Assembly (NCBI GenBank): GCA_905618805.1
Contig: CAJQSZ010000008.1
Location: 1 to 64,000, forward strand
Source of the DNA: an uncultured Candidatus Pelagibacter sp.
GTDB taxonomy: Bacteria; Pseudomonadota; Alphaproteobacteria; Pelagibacterales; Pelagibacteraceae
Reading direction: 5' to 3'
DNA length: 64,000 nucleotides
The translations under genes and the position numbers were made by a program. This document shows, piece after piece, positions 12,011 to 24,535 of the stretch. Every line of letters begins with the position of its first letter. Positions within the stretch are counted from its first letter, which is position 1. Below the pieces are notes generated by a model. The model saw only the letters and a list, made by a program, of their open reading frames with translations. It did not search any database and was not told the DNA's origin.

Positions 12011-12811
12011 TTATTTAATTTTGTTCGTATCAAAATATATGTAAGGCCAATCTAAAGTTTTTGAATTTTCTTTAAACCAAAATGGTAAATATCTTTCAGC
12101 TAGAAAACCATAAATTCTTTTTTTTCCATAAGTATCTAAATTAAATTTCTTAAAAACTTCTTCACATTTAAAAAGCCAACCAAAAATTTTTGAATAAAAT
12201 TCATTTAATAGTAGAGAATTTTTACAAATAAATAAATTATGAGGGTTAAAGGCATAGCCATTTAAATAATCATGAAATTTATCTTGCTCATCTAAGTCCA
12301 ATAATTTAATTGCTTTATCAAGAAAAAATTTACCATGGTTTAAATAAAAATGATCTTTTATAGTACATTGATTAATTAGGAGAGATGGTTTTCTAAAAAT
12401 ATATATAAAATTATGTTTAAGAAGTTTCATAAGTTTTTGTTTACCTAAGATCATGGGTTCAGCTAAAATACAATCGTAGTCATTCCATTCTGCAGGTGGC
12501 TCTTTTAGAATAGAAAGACTTAGCTCATCCATATTTGTTGGAGGAGGAGAATCTTTATTAATCCAGAATCTTCTATAAGTGCAAAAACTTATCCATTTAT
12601 AGTCTTTGTTTTTTAATAGAGAATCCTTCCATAGTCTGTAATGAAATGTATACTCACCAAAATTTTCATTTTTATGAGATATATCATTTTGAAATTTATC
12701 ATTTATCCAATTTTCATCAAAATCATTATTACCTAATGCAATAGGTGTTAAATTATTTTTTTTGAAAAATAAGTAATTTTCATTGTAAATTGAAATGCAA
12801 AAAGTTTTCAT
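12011..12811 (-). CDS. DUF4422-like putative glycosyltransferase
   Basis: FHYRLWKDSL...YKWISFCTYRRFW pattern; start set at the downstream Met (MKTFCISIYNENY). Confidence 0.5.
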   Translation of the reverse strand: MKTFCISIYNENYLFFKKNNLTPIALGNNDFDENWINDKFQNDISHKNENFGEYTFHYRLWKDSLLKNKDYKWISFCTYRRFWINKDSPPPTNMDELSLSILKEPPAEWNDYDCILAEPMILGKQKLMKLLKHNFIYIFRKPSLLINQCTIKDHFYLNHGKFFLDKAIKLLDLDEQDKFHDYLNGYAFNPHNLFICKNSLLLNEFYSKIFGWLFKCEEVFKKFNLDTYGKKRIYGFLAERYLPFWFKENSKTLDWPYIYFDTNKIK

Positions 12812-12895
12812 ATTTGTATATTTTCTTATTAGCAATAATTAGAGATAAATATATTAAATGTAATTTCAACAAAATTAAACTAATATAATAATTTA

Positions 12896-12985
12896 GGAGA
12901 GATGGCTGAGCGGCTTAAAGCGCACGCTTGGAAAGTGTGTGTACTGTTAAAGGTACCGTGGGTTCGAATCCCACTCTCTCCGCCA
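12896..12985 (+). tRNA. tRNA-Ser (GGA), CCA encoded
   Basis: acceptor GGAGAGA/TCTCTCC, loop TTGGAAA with anticodon GGA, long variable arm, GGTTCGAATCC T-arm. Confidence 0.96.
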
Positions 12986-12989
12986 AAAT

Positions 12990-13787
12990 TTAGATCATAA
13001 AATTTAAGGGCACATCTTGATGTCTAAAATCAGCTGGTTGATCTAAAGGATGTGGAATTTTAGGATCAGAAGATAAAATATTTTTTGTATTTGTAAATGT
13101 CATTTCAACCTGGGTAGGGTCGTTGTTTATATCCAAATAATCTTTACCAGAGGGATTTTGTCCATGAATATGGCACAATGATAAATTGAATTGATTTATA
13201 AAATTAGAAATCGTATCTTTATGTAGGTCCACATCGTGAAATTCGATAACCAACCCAGCTATTTTTTCTTGAAATCTTATTATATCATCCAAAATTCTAT
13301 ATTCTGAACCCTCAATATCAATTTTTAAAAATACAGGATATAAGTTTATTTTATTTATAACATCAGAAAAATTAGATTTATTTCTTCCAATGCCGATCGA
13401 CGACTTAAAGTGAATAACATTTTTAGAAAAAAATCTTTTATAGTCATTATATAAGAAAATATTTCTTAAATTACTTTTAAAAATTTTCTTATTAAACAAG
13501 TTTTTTATTTTAAATAGATTAATAATGCTTTTACGTGAAAATTTTTTAACACTAGAATATTTTATTGTTGGATCATAACAGTGTATAGAACAATTTTTAA
13601 TCTTAAAAAATTGTTTTTCAAAAGTCCAATCGTACGATAAACCAAAGCTAATCAAACTTTTTGCTTCATCAAGTGAGTCTTTTTCTACAAGATAGCCACC
13701 ATCATTATTTTGTCCAAGTCTAATCAAATCATATTCATTCTCTGGTTTAAATATTTTTGGAAGCATAGATATTATAGAAAGTACCAT
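12990..13787 (-). CDS. FkbM family methyltransferase
   Basis: PVFLKIDIEGSEYRILDDI and C-terminal VEMTFTN. Confidence 0.75.
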   Translation of the reverse strand: MVLSIISMLPKIFKPENEYDLIRLGQNNDGGYLVEKDSLDEAKSLISFGLSYDWTFEKQFFKIKNCSIHCYDPTIKYSSVKKFSRKSIINLFKIKNLFNKKIFKSNLRNIFLYNDYKRFFSKNVIHFKSSIGIGRNKSNFSDVINKINLYPVFLKIDIEGSEYRILDDIIRFQEKIAGLVIEFHDVDLHKDTISNFINQFNLSLCHIHGQNPSGKDYLDINNDPTQVEMTFTNTKNILSSDPKIPHPLDQPADFRHQDVPLNFMI

Positions 13788-13992
13788 TATTTAATATTTT
13801 ATAAAGTTAGAAATGAGTCAAAATTAAACATATTAAAATTGAAAAACTTATTAAAACTAGAAAAAAGGTGATCGATGACTTAATTTTACATATTTACCCC
13901 TTAACATCAAATATTCTTTTAAACACAGGACTTATTATGCCGCTTATTCTTAAAAAATAAATTAATTTTAATTTTTTTTCTTAAAAAAATGT

Positions 13993-16079
<2,087 letters not shown>

Positions 16080-16081
16080 TA

Positions 16082-17362
16082 ATGAAGTTCTTTGAGACTT
16101 CAAAATATTTTTCATTAAAAAAATCTACGTATATAAAATTGAGATGGATTGCTGTTTTTGGACAGTTAATAACTATTAATGCTGTATATTTCATATTTAA
16201 GTTTAAATTTGATGTTATCTTAGAAAATTCTATAATTTTAATAGGATTATTAAGTAATTTATATCTAATCTATCTCCATCAAAGAACCCAGTTGTTAGAT
16301 AAAGAAGCATTTTTTTTTTTATTAATTGATGTCTTGCAGTTAAGTTGTTTAATTTATTTAACAGGCGGAATTGCTAATCCATTTTCAATTTTTTTAATAA
16401 TTCCTGCTATTTTTTCTTCATCAAACTTAGGATTTAGAAGTAATTCATTGTTGGTTGGAATTACTGTATTAATTATTGTATTTCTTACCTTTTTCAACTA
16501 CCCACTACCCCACCCAGTTAATGAGCATTTTCACGTTGATAGCTATTATTATTATTCAATTCCTACTTCATTAATTGTTGCTTTAATTTTCTTAAATTAT
16601 TTTGCCTTAACATTTGGAGCCGAATCTAGATTGAGAAAAGAAGCCTTAAATAAGATGGAGGAAATTATGTCGAAAGAACACGAACTCTTGTCATTAGGTG
16701 GCCAGGCTGCTGCAGCTGCACACTCCTTGGGAACTCCATTTTCAACTATAAAAATTATATCAACTGATTTATTGAAACAATTTAAAAATGACAAAGAAGT
16801 AAAAAAAGATATTGAATTATTAGTTAGTCAAATTGATAGGTGTGGTGAAATATTAAAAAAATTAACATTAAACCCTGTTGTTGAAGATGATTTTATTGAT
16901 AAAGATTTATCTATAAGTGACTATATAAATGAAATTGTAAAGTCTTTTAAGGAAACAAGTAAAAAAAAATTTATCGTAAATTTTGATCAAAATTCTAACT
17001 CACTAAATATTACTAAGTCTATAGAAATTGTCTATGGCTTGAGGAACTTTATTGGTAATGCAAATAAATTTTCAAAAAACCAAGTATTTATAAATTTAAA
17101 AAGTGATAGTGATCTTACAGAAATTATAATTGAAGACGATGGTGAAGGATATCCTAATGATGTCTTAAGTAAAATTGGTGAACCCTATATTAAGTCATAT
17201 AAAACCTCTATAAAATCTAAATCAGGATTAGGTCTTGGTATTTTTATTGGTAAAAGTTTGCTTGAAAAAAATTATGCAAATGTATTGTGTGGAAACTCAA
17301 AAATTAGAAGTGGTGCAGAGGTAAACATTAAGTGGAAAAACAAAGATCTTTTAAAAATTTAG
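16082..17362 (+). CDS. regB: RegB/PrrB/ActS-type redox sensor histidine kinase
   Basis: multi-TM N-terminus with GGIANPF, H-box [11 protein letters not shown], cysteine in DRCGEIL, ATPase motifs. Confidence 0.88.
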   Translation: MKFFETSKYFSLKKSTYIKLRWIAVFGQLITINAVYFIFKFKFDVILENSIILIGLLSNLYLIYLHQRTQLLDKEAFFFLLIDVLQLSCLIYLTGGIANPFSIFLIIPAIFSSSNLGFRSNSLLVGITVLIIVFLTFFNYPLPHPVNEHFHVDSYYYYSIPTSLIVALIFLNYFALTFGAESRLRKEALNKMEEIMSKEHELLSLGGQAAAAAHSLGTPFSTIKIISTDLLKQFKNDKEVKKDIELLVSQIDRCGEILKKLTLNPVVEDDFIDKDLSISDYINEIVKSFKETSKKKFIVNFDQNSNSLNITKSIEIVYGLRNFIGNANKFSKNQVFINLKSDSDLTEIIIEDDGEGYPNDVLSKIGEPYIKSYKTSIKSKSGLGLGIFIGKSLLEKNYANVLCGNSKIRSGAEVNIKWKNKDLLKI

Positions 17363-19167
17363 TGTAATTTATTCTTATCTTCAAACAACCCACTTAATTG
17401 TGAGATCATTACATCACCAAGTTCATGAACATCTGTAATTTTAATAGCTTTATCATAATATCTTGACACATCATGACCAATTCCAATAGCTAAAATTTCC
17501 ACATTACTTTTTGTTTCTATAAATTTAACTATTTTTTTTAAATGTTTTTCTAAAAAATCACCTGAGTTTACGGATAAAGTAGAGTCATCTACAGGAGCAC
17601 CATCCGAAATTACCATTAAAATTTTTCTTTCTTCTTTTCTTTTTTTTATTCTATTAAATGCCCAAGATATTGCTTCACCATCTATATTTTCTTTAAGTAA
17701 TCCTTCTTTAAGCATTAATCCTATATTATTTTTGGCTTGTCTCCATTGTACATCCGCACCTTTATAAATTATATGTCTTAGATCATTTAACCTTCCAGGA
17801 CTTTTAGGCTTATCTCTTTTAGTCCACGCTTCTCGACTTTTCCCTCCCTTCCAATTCTTTGTTGTAAAACCTAGTACTTCAACTTTTACAGCACATCTCT
17901 CGAGTGTTCTTGATAATATATCCGCACAGAGTGCAGCGATTGTTATTGGCCTACCACGCATGGACCCAGAGTTATCAATCAATAAAGTCACAATTGTATC
18001 CTTGAAATCAAGATCTTTTTCTTTCATAAAAGATAATGAGTTGTAAGGATCCATAATAATTCTAGTTAGTTTAGAGCTATCAAGAAGGCCTTCCTCCAAG
18101 TCAAATTCCCAAGCCCTATTTTGTTTGGCAAGAAGTTGTCTTTGAAGTTTATTGGCAAGTTTAGTTATTAAGTCCTGGAAACCAACTAGCTGCTGATCTA
18201 AGTTTTTTCTTAGCTTTTGTATTTCTTTTATATCTTCTAAAGTTTCTGCTTTTGCAATTTCGTCAAATTCAGTCGTATAAATATTATAATTTTGATCAAC
18301 ATTGTCCAAAATTTTTTTTTGTAATACATTTTCTGTACTTTCCTTTAGAGCGTCCGAATCCTCGAACTGTTCATCCATTTGTTGATCGTTAAGATCAAAA
18401 CCAGAGTCTAGGCTACTTAGTGTATCATCTTGTTTATTCTCTTTTTCTTGCCCATCAAGTTTATCATCATTGTTGTTTTCAGACTTATTATCTTTTTCAT
18501 CATTTTTCTGATTATTTTCTTCTTCATTTTTTTCGTTATTTGAACTTAACACATCCATACTTTCAAGAATTTTTGAAAATTTTGAGCTATAATTATTTTG
18601 GTTTTCCATATTTTTAGTCAAAAAATTGATGTGTTTTTCTATAGAGGCATCGAAATCTTTCTCCCAGAAACTAAGTATTTTTGAAGACTCAGCATTAAGC
18701 TTTAAGTTAAAAAATTTATTTAGCATGTATAGCTCAAACGCCTTTGTCACCGGAACATCCTCTTTATTTTTTAATTGATTTTTATGAGTTACATTAATTT
18801 TTTGCTTATAATTTTCGCTTAAATTTTTTCCAATTCCTTTAAGCATTTTACCACCTAACACCTCATACCTGATTTTTTCAGCAATATTATATAAAGATCT
18901 ACAGGAAGAATTTTTTGGTAAGTTTTTATTAAATATTTCCTCATTCGAGAATTTTTTTTTTAAAGCACCAGAATCTGCCTCAGCTCTTAATCTAATAAAA
19001 TCCTCTCTATTTGATAAGTTTGTTACTTCAAAAAAGTCAATTTTTTTTGAATTAGAATCTTTATCTATTTTTTTAATATCGATTTTATAATCTTCAGAAA
19101 TTACTTTTGCAGTTGAAATTAGAGCTCGTTTGAATTGTTCTTTTAAATCACTTTCTTTGTTGCTCAT
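17359..19167 (-). CDS. cobT: CobT-like vWA-domain protein (annotated cobaltochelatase subunit)
   Basis: acidic linker, v[15 protein letters not shown], adjacent cobS. Confidence 0.88.
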   Translation of the reverse strand: MSNKESDLKEQFKRALISTAKVISEDYKIDIKKIDKDSNSKKIDFFEVTNLSNREDFIRLRAEADSGALKKKFSNEEIFNKNLPKNSSCRSLYNIAEKIRYEVLGGKMLKGIGKNLSENYKQKINVTHKNQLKNKEDVPVTKAFELYMLNKFFNLKLNAESSKILSFWEKDFDASIEKHINFLTKNMENQNNYSSKFSKILESMDVLSSNNEKNEEENNQKNDEKDNKSENNNDDKLDGQEKENKQDDTLSSLDSGFDLNDQQMDEQFEDSDALKESTENVLQKKILDNVDQNYNIYTTEFDEIAKAETLEDIKEIQKLRKNLDQQLVGFQDLITKLANKLQRQLLAKQNRAWEFDLEEGLLDSSKLTRIIMDPYNSLSFMKEKDLDFKDTIVTLLIDNSGSMRGRPITIAALCADILSRTLERCAVKVEVLGFTTKNWKGGKSREAWTKRDKPKSPGRLNDLRHIIYKGADVQWRQAKNNIGLMLKEGLLKENIDGEAISWAFNRIKKRKEERKILMVISDGAPVDDSTLSVNSGDFLEKHLKKIVKFIETKSNVEILAIGIGHDVSRYYDKAIKITDVHELGDVMISQLSGLFEDKNKLH

Positions 19168-20142
19168 TTAAATTTGAATATTTACCATCGATTCTGGTAA
19201 CTCGTCACCAAAACACCTTTGATAATATTCAGCTATAGTATTTTTTTCAATGTCATCACATTTGTTCAAAAACGTAACTCTAAAAGCATAACTAGTGTCT
19301 TTAAAGATCTCTGCATTTTCAGCCCAATGTAAAACTGTTCTGGGACTCATAACTGTAGATATGTCGCCCGCTATAAAGCCTTTTCTAGTAAGTGATGCTA
19401 CTTTAATCATATTGGAGACTTTTTCTTTACCTTTGGGATTATTTAAGTTCCTGTTTTTTGCTAAAATAATTTCCATTTCCTTATCTAGGCTCAGATAGTT
19501 TAAAGATGTAACAATATTCCACCTATCCATTTGCCCTTGGTTAATTTGTTGTGTGCCATGATATAATCCAGTTGTATCACCCAAACCAACAGTATTAGAT
19601 GTTGCAAATAATCTAAAAAATTTATTTTGTTTTATAACTTTATTTTTATCCAAAAGTGTAAAATTTCCTTCCGCTTCTAATACTCTTTGAATTACAAACA
19701 TGACATCAGGTCTTCCAGCATCATATTCATCAAAAACAAGAGCAACAGGATTCTGAATAGACCAAGGTAATATACCCTCTCTGAATTCTGTTACTTGTTT
19801 TCCATCTTTTACTACAATTGCATCCTTTCCAATAAGATCAATTCTACTTACATGGCTATCCAAGTTAACCCTAATGCAAGGCCAATTTAATCGTGCAGCT
19901 ATTTGTTCGATGTGTGTTGACTTACCAGTTCCATGATAACCCTGAACCAAAACACGTTTATTAAATGTAAAGCCAGAAATAATTGCAAGTGTTGTGTCTT
20001 TATCAAATTTATAATTTTTATCTATTTCAGGAACATACTCACTTGATTTGGAGAATGCTGGAACTTCCATGTCAGAATCAATCCCAAAGCTTTGCTTTAA
20101 AGAAAGTTTGATGTCTGGTTGAATATTTAAATTAGTTGTCAA
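19168..20142 (-). CDS. cobS: CobS-like AAA+ ATPase
   Basis: Walker A GYHGTGKST, Walker B VALVFDEYD, adjacent cobT. Confidence 0.9.
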   Translation of the reverse strand: MTTNLNIQPDIKLSLKQSFGIDSDMEVPAFSKSSEYVPEIDKNYKFDKDTTLAIISGFTFNKRVLVQGYHGTGKSTHIEQIAARLNWPCIRVNLDSHVSRIDLIGKDAIVVKDGKQVTEFREGILPWSIQNPVALVFDEYDAGRPDVMFVIQRVLEAEGNFTLLDKNKVIKQNKFFRLFATSNTVGLGDTTGLYHGTQQINQGQMDRWNIVTSLNYLSLDKEMEIILAKNRNLNNPKGKEKVSNMIKVASLTRKGFIAGDISTVMSPRTVLHWAENAEIFKDTSYAFRVTFLNKCDDIEKNTIAEYYQRCFGDELPESMVNIQI

Positions 20143-20659
20143 TTTTATCCTTGTATGTGTTTTTTAGCTGAGTGTAAGCTAAAGTAATTAATTTTAATTT
20201 TTCTTCAAATTCTTTATTACCTAAATTAATATCAGGGTGAAATTTTTTGACAAGAGTTTTGAATTTATCTTGTATTTGCTCCCATTTTAAACCAACCGAT
20301 ACACCCAAAATACTAAAAGCTTTAATATCATTACTATCAAATTTGAATTGATTCATGTGATTATATTCTCCCCTGAGTTTTGTCTTATCAAACTCATCTT
20401 TTAAAGTGTTATTCCAAAGAACCTTAAAAAAATTATCTGAAGAACTAAAGCTCTGAGTGGGTTTATGCCAAGTCATATCAGATTTTAGAAAGTCAAACAC
20501 CTGCTCGTCATCCATTCCTTTAAAATAATTCCAATTTTTATTAAATTCTTTAACATGAACCAAACACAGCAACCTGAAGGTTTTACTGTTATCTTTTTCA
20601 ATTGGTGCCTTATATTCACCAATTTCAAAACAATTATTCCAGTCACAAATATTTTTCAT
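20132..20659 (-). CDS. J-domain (DnaJ-like) protein
   Basis: C-terminal J-domain FSILGVSVGLKWEQIQDKFKTLVKKFHPDINLG with HPD. Confidence 0.85.
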   Translation of the reverse strand: MKNICDWNNCFEIGEYKAPIEKDNSKTFRLLCLVHVKEFNKNWNYFKGMDDEQVFDFLKSDMTWHKPTQSFSSSDNFFKVLWNNTLKDEFDKTKLRGEYNHMNQFKFDSNDIKAFSILGVSVGLKWEQIQDKFKTLVKKFHPDINLGNKEFEEKLKLITLAYTQLKNTYKDKIDN

Positions 20660-20684
20660 GTTATATATTAATAAAATAGTACTT

Positions 20685-20945
20685 ATGAATATAAATCAAT
20701 TAATTGCAATTGTTAAAAGTAAACTTGAAACAAAGATTATTATTGAAGATCTAAAAATTGAAGATAAAAGTATTTTACACAAAAATCACAAGGGACACCA
20801 AGAAGGAAAGTTTCATTTAAAACTAACAATAAGGTCTAATGAACTAGCCAAACTTAACAAGATAATTTCAACTAGAAGAGTTTATAGTATTTTAAGTATT
20901 GAATTAAAAGAACACATTCACTCAATTCAAATATTACTTAATTAA
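20685..20945 (+). CDS. BolA family protein
   Basis: short alpha-beta protein with GHQEGKFHLKLTI and RVYSILSIELKEHIHSIQI; ATG at 20685. Confidence 0.85.
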   Translation: MNINQLIAIVKSKLETKIIIEDLKIEDKSILHKNHKGHQEGKFHLKLTIRSNELAKLNKIISTRRVYSILSIELKEHIHSIQILLN

Positions 20946-22040
20946 TTCATTTTTTAAAAAAAGATAAATTTTATTATCATTAAATTGTAAATCATATATT
21001 GGAGAGCCTATTTTTTTCAGCAATATTAAGTTTATTTTTTTTGTATTATTTTTTTTATCTTTTTTCATAAAAGATAGAATTTGGTTTAGATTTTTTTTTT
21101 TAAAATATTTATTAATATCATTAGGAAGTTTAAATCTTTTTAAATGATTCTCAATTAACTTAGAATCTTTGATGCGTAAAATTTTGTTTACAAAGCTAAA
21201 TTTAGTGGCTGTTTTTATCCCCAATATAACTGCCTCTCCATGATTTAATTTTTTTGAATACCCAAGTGTTGCTTCAAAAGCATGTGCGAATGTGTGTCCA
21301 AAGTTCAAAATTTTTCTTAAACTTTTTTCTTTTTCATCTGCCTCAACAACTTTTTTTTTGATAGAACAACTTTTATAAATAGCTTTTTCGATTGAGGGGC
21401 TTTTAAGATTTAAAATATCAACCCCATTTTTATTTAAAAATGTAAAAAATTTCTTATCAGTAATCAAAGCATGTTTTAAAATTTCACCATATCCACACAC
21501 TAATTCTCTCTTTGGTAGCGATTTTAAAAAAATAACGTCAGAGATAACTAGGCTGGGCTGATAGAATGTACCTATTAAATTTTTTCCATATTTGGTATTT
21601 ATTCCTGTCTTTCCACCAATTGAAGAATCGACTTGAGATAGTAGGGTAGTAGGTATGTTGATAAATTTTAACCCTCTTTTAAAAATACTAGCAGCAAAAC
21701 CTGAGACATCACCCGTAATCCCACCACCTATTGAAATTAAACAATCATTTCTATTAAAATTTTTTTTTAAAAGTATAGATACAATTTTATCAATACTTTT
21801 TTGATTTTTATTTTTTTCAGTAGCAGCAAAGTAATGGAGGACAATTTTTTTTTTAGGTAAAAAACCAAGAATCTTATTTATTAATTTTTTAGGGACATTT
21901 TTATCAATAATTACTAAGCACTGATTAAAATTAATTAAATTTTCTTTTAACAATTTTTGAAAATTATTTAAGACATCATTCCCGATGTGAATCGGATATT
22001 TTTGATTTCCAGTTTTTATTTGTAGTTTAATTGAGCTCAT
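20934..22040 (-). CDS. aroB: 3-dehydroquinate synthase
   Basis: GGGITGDVSGF, IPTTLLSQVDSSIGGKTG, NFGHTFAHAFE. Confidence 0.97.
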   Translation of the reverse strand: MSSIKLQIKTGNQKYPIHIGNDVLNNFQKLLKENLINFNQCLVIIDKNVPKKLINKILGFLPKKKIVLHYFAATEKNKNQKSIDKIVSILLKKNFNRNDCLISIGGGITGDVSGFAASIFKRGLKFINIPTTLLSQVDSSIGGKTGINTKYGKNLIGTFYQPSLVISDVIFLKSLPKRELVCGYGEILKHALITDKKFFTFLNKNGVDILNLKSPSIEKAIYKSCSIKKKVVEADEKEKSLRKILNFGHTFAHAFEATLGYSKKLNHGEAVILGIKTATKFSFVNKILRIKDSKLIENHLKRFKLPNDINKYFKKKNLNQILSFMKKDKKNNTKKINLILLKKIGSPIYDLQFNDNKIYLFLKNELIK

Positions 22041-22539
22041 AAATTTGTATAATTTTTTTAACTATTTCAGTTTTTGTAAGTTTATTACAGTTTATCTTAA
22101 ATTGAGCTTTTGAGTATATTTTAGTCCTTTTTTTAATTAGTTGTTTTATTTCTTGATCAGTTGATTGAAAGGCCAAAGGTCTTTTTTTACTACCCTTGAT
22201 TCTCTTCAATAAAATTGATTCATCCCAATTAAGCCAGAAAGAAAAATGATTAATTAAAACCTCCCCTCTAATCTTGTCATTAATGAAACCACCACCACCT
22301 AGTGATATAATCTTATTAACTCCCTTTAGAGCCTTAAGAGTAATTTTTTCTTCTAAATTCCTAAAATAACTTTCTCCTTTTCTTTTAAATATTTCAGAGA
22401 TAATTATCCCACTTTCTTCTTCGATTAAATTGTCTACATCAGCAAATATGAAGTTTAATTTTTTTGAAACTAAATAACCAATAGAGGATTTACCTGACCC
22501 CATCATACCCAAAAAAACAAGGTTTTTTTTTAAAATCAT
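22027..22539 (-). CDS. aroK: shikimate kinase
   Basis: GMMGSGKSSIG, FADVDNLIEEESG, LGGGGF; overlaps aroB. Confidence 0.95.
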   Translation of the reverse strand: MILKKNLVFLGMMGSGKSSIGYLVSKKLNFIFADVDNLIEEESGIIISEIFKRKGESYFRNLEEKITLKALKGVNKIISLGGGGFINDKIRGEVLINHFSFWLNWDESILLKRIKGSKKRPLAFQSTDQEIKQLIKKRTKIYSKAQFKINCNKLTKTEIVKKIIQIYELN

Positions 22540-22597
22540 AAACTTTCTTTATTGAAAAAACACAAATATGTCTTAATTTGAAATTAATAGAGAATAT

Positions 22598-22774
22598 ATG
22601 GAATTTTCAAAAAATACAAGCACCAGCAAATCCAAAGGTCTGCTAATTAAAGCAATATTAATTCTAGTTATTGTTATTGGAGCAATAAGCATGTTAGGTA
22701 AAATTGACTTTCCGTCACCTAATAAGAAAATTGAAAAATTTATTCCTAATGAAAACCTTAAAATTGTTAAATAA
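22598..22774 (+). CDS. 58-aa predicted single-TM protein
   Basis: manual translation MEFSKNTSTSKSKGLLIKAILILVIVIGAISMLGKIDFPSPNKKIEKFIPNENLKIVK; below the ORF-track length cut-off. Confidence 0.6.
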   Translation: MEFSKNTSTSKSKGLLIKAILILVIVIGAISMLGKIDFPSPNKKIEKFIPNENLKIVK

Positions 22775-24509
22775 AAAAAAATTATCAATTATCTTATTCT
22801 TCTCTCTCTTTGGATTTGGATTAAACTCCCAAGAACCCGTAGACATTTGGAATATTGAAAAAAACCCGAAAATAGAAGAAACAATTATAAATAGAGATAC
22901 TGAAGAAAAAAAGGCACCAAAAAATACTATTTATGAAATGCAGTCACAAAATGTAAATGATTTAAACATAGAAGAAGATCAAACGCTGGCTTCAAAAGAA
23001 ATAGAAATTATAGGACTTTATGACCCTGCAGAAAATGGACTAGATATTAATATGTGGTCAAATTCCAATGGAGATCAAATTTTAAAAATTATTAAACGAA
23101 TTAACAAAATAAAACTTTCACAAGATGCAACAAATATTTTAGATACCCTGCTTTTAACCAATGCTTATTATCCAGAGTTAAACATTACAAAGGAGCAATT
23201 CCTTAAGATAAAATCAAACTGGCTTATTAAAAATTCAAACTTACAATTAATAGAGGACTACCTATTAAAGAATCAGATTATCAATGAAAATCCAGAGCTT
23301 ACTAAATATTTAGTAGATGAGTACCTCTCAAGATCAGATGTTAAAAAATCATGTGAAATATTCTCTAAAATTAAAGAATCTATAGACGATGAGTACCTCT
23401 CAAATTTCAATATTTATTGTTTAATTAATGATAAAAAAAAAGACGAGGCCCAGCTCTTAATGGATTTAAAAAAAGAATTAGGTTTTGATGATAAATTTTT
23501 TGAAAGTAAAATTAATTATTTAATAGGCTACGAAAATGAACCAGAAACAAACATATCTGAGAAAACAATTTTAGATTTTCACTTATCACACAAAACAAAC
23601 CCTGAATTTAAATTTACACCCAAGAATGACACATCTAAAGAAATTTGGAAATACTTATCAACATCAAACTTATTAGGAAATATTCAAGAAGTAGATATTG
23701 ATGATATCAAAAAAATAACAATAATTGAAAAAGCAACAAACGAAAAAAATTATACAGAAAGAGAATTGTTTAAACTTTATAAAAGGTTTCAATTTAACAT
23801 TAATCAATTATTAAATATCAAAGAATCTACAAAAGTTCTATCAACCACTGAAGCAAGAGCATTAATTTATCAAGGAATATTAATTACAAGTGAAGTTGAA
23901 AAAAAATTTGAATTAATGAATGCTTTAAAAAATTCGTTTACAAATGATGGATTAGAAAATACTTTTAATGTGGAATTAAAAATATTTTTGAATAAGGTTG
24001 AGAAAGAAGATGTTCCATCAAATTATATAAGATTTTATGAAAAATATATTGATTCAGCTGAAACTGTGCTAACAAATATTAAGATTAATAATAAAATTTT
24101 ACATCAGTCAAAACTGATTAATTATTTTAAAGAAGACGTCTCAACTAAAAAAATTACTAAAGATTTAGAAAGTTCATTAAAAAAAATAAAAAAAGACAAA
24201 AAATATTTCTTTTCAAAAAAAGATATTATTTTAGTTGAAACTTTTAAGTCTGATAACATTATTGTTTCCAAAAAATATAAAGATTTGTATAAGATAAATA
24301 AATTCGAAATACCCTCAGATATTCAAATATTTATTAATAATGGGGATATGGCTGTTGCAATGCTCAGAATTGTTGAGGTTATAGGACAGGACGATTTAGA
24401 GAATATTGATGACGATACAATGTACTTTATTATTAGTACACTTAATCAACTTAATATTGACGCTCTAAGAAACAAGATTCTTCTTAAAGTTCTTCCTTTA
24501 AAAGTTTAA
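22749..24509 (+). CDS. predicted secreted/periplasmic helical protein of unknown function
   Basis: signal-peptide-like MKTLKLLNKKKLSIILFFSLFGFGLNSQ from ATG at 22749; long ORF upstream of def. Confidence 0.75.
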   Translation: MKTLKLLNKKKLSIILFFSLFGFGLNSQEPVDIWNIEKNPKIEETIINRDTEEKKAPKNTIYEMQSQNVNDLNIEEDQTLASKEIEIIGLYDPAENGLDINMWSNSNGDQILKIIKRINKIKLSQDATNILDTLLLTNAYYPELNITKEQFLKIKSNWLIKNSNLQLIEDYLLKNQIINENPELTKYLVDEYLSRSDVKKSCEIFSKIKESIDDEYLSNFNIYCLINDKKKDEAQLLMDLKKELGFDDKFFESKINYLIGYENEPETNISEKTILDFHLSHKTNPEFKFTPKNDTSKEIWKYLSTSNLLGNIQEVDIDDIKKITIIEKATNEKNYTERELFKLYKRFQFNINQLLNIKESTKVLSTTEARALIYQGILITSEVEKKFELMNALKNSFTNDGLENTFNVELKIFLNKVEKEDVPSNYIRFYEKYIDSAETVLTNIKINNKILHQSKLINYFKEDVSTKKITKDLESSLKKIKKDKKYFFSKKDIILVETFKSDNIIVSKKYKDLYKINKFEIPSDIQIFINNGDMAVAMLRIVEVIGQDDLENIDDDTMYFIISTLNQLNIDALRNKILLKVLPLKV

Positions 24510-24535
24510 AATTTATAATAAAATATTTGGTAATT

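Noticed and set aside
12891-13800. Integrative element inserted at tRNA-Ser
   Set aside because: No integrase in the window and no second copy of the tRNA 3' end noticed as an att repeat.
18420-18617. 65-aa plus-strand His/Phe/Tyr-rich ORF in cobT
   Set aside because: Antisense of the low-complexity Asn/Lys/Glu/Asp linker of CobT.
22573-22788. 71-aa minus-strand ORF between aroK and the secreted protein
   Set aside because: Antisense to the better supported 58-aa TM ORF; composition looks like its shadow.
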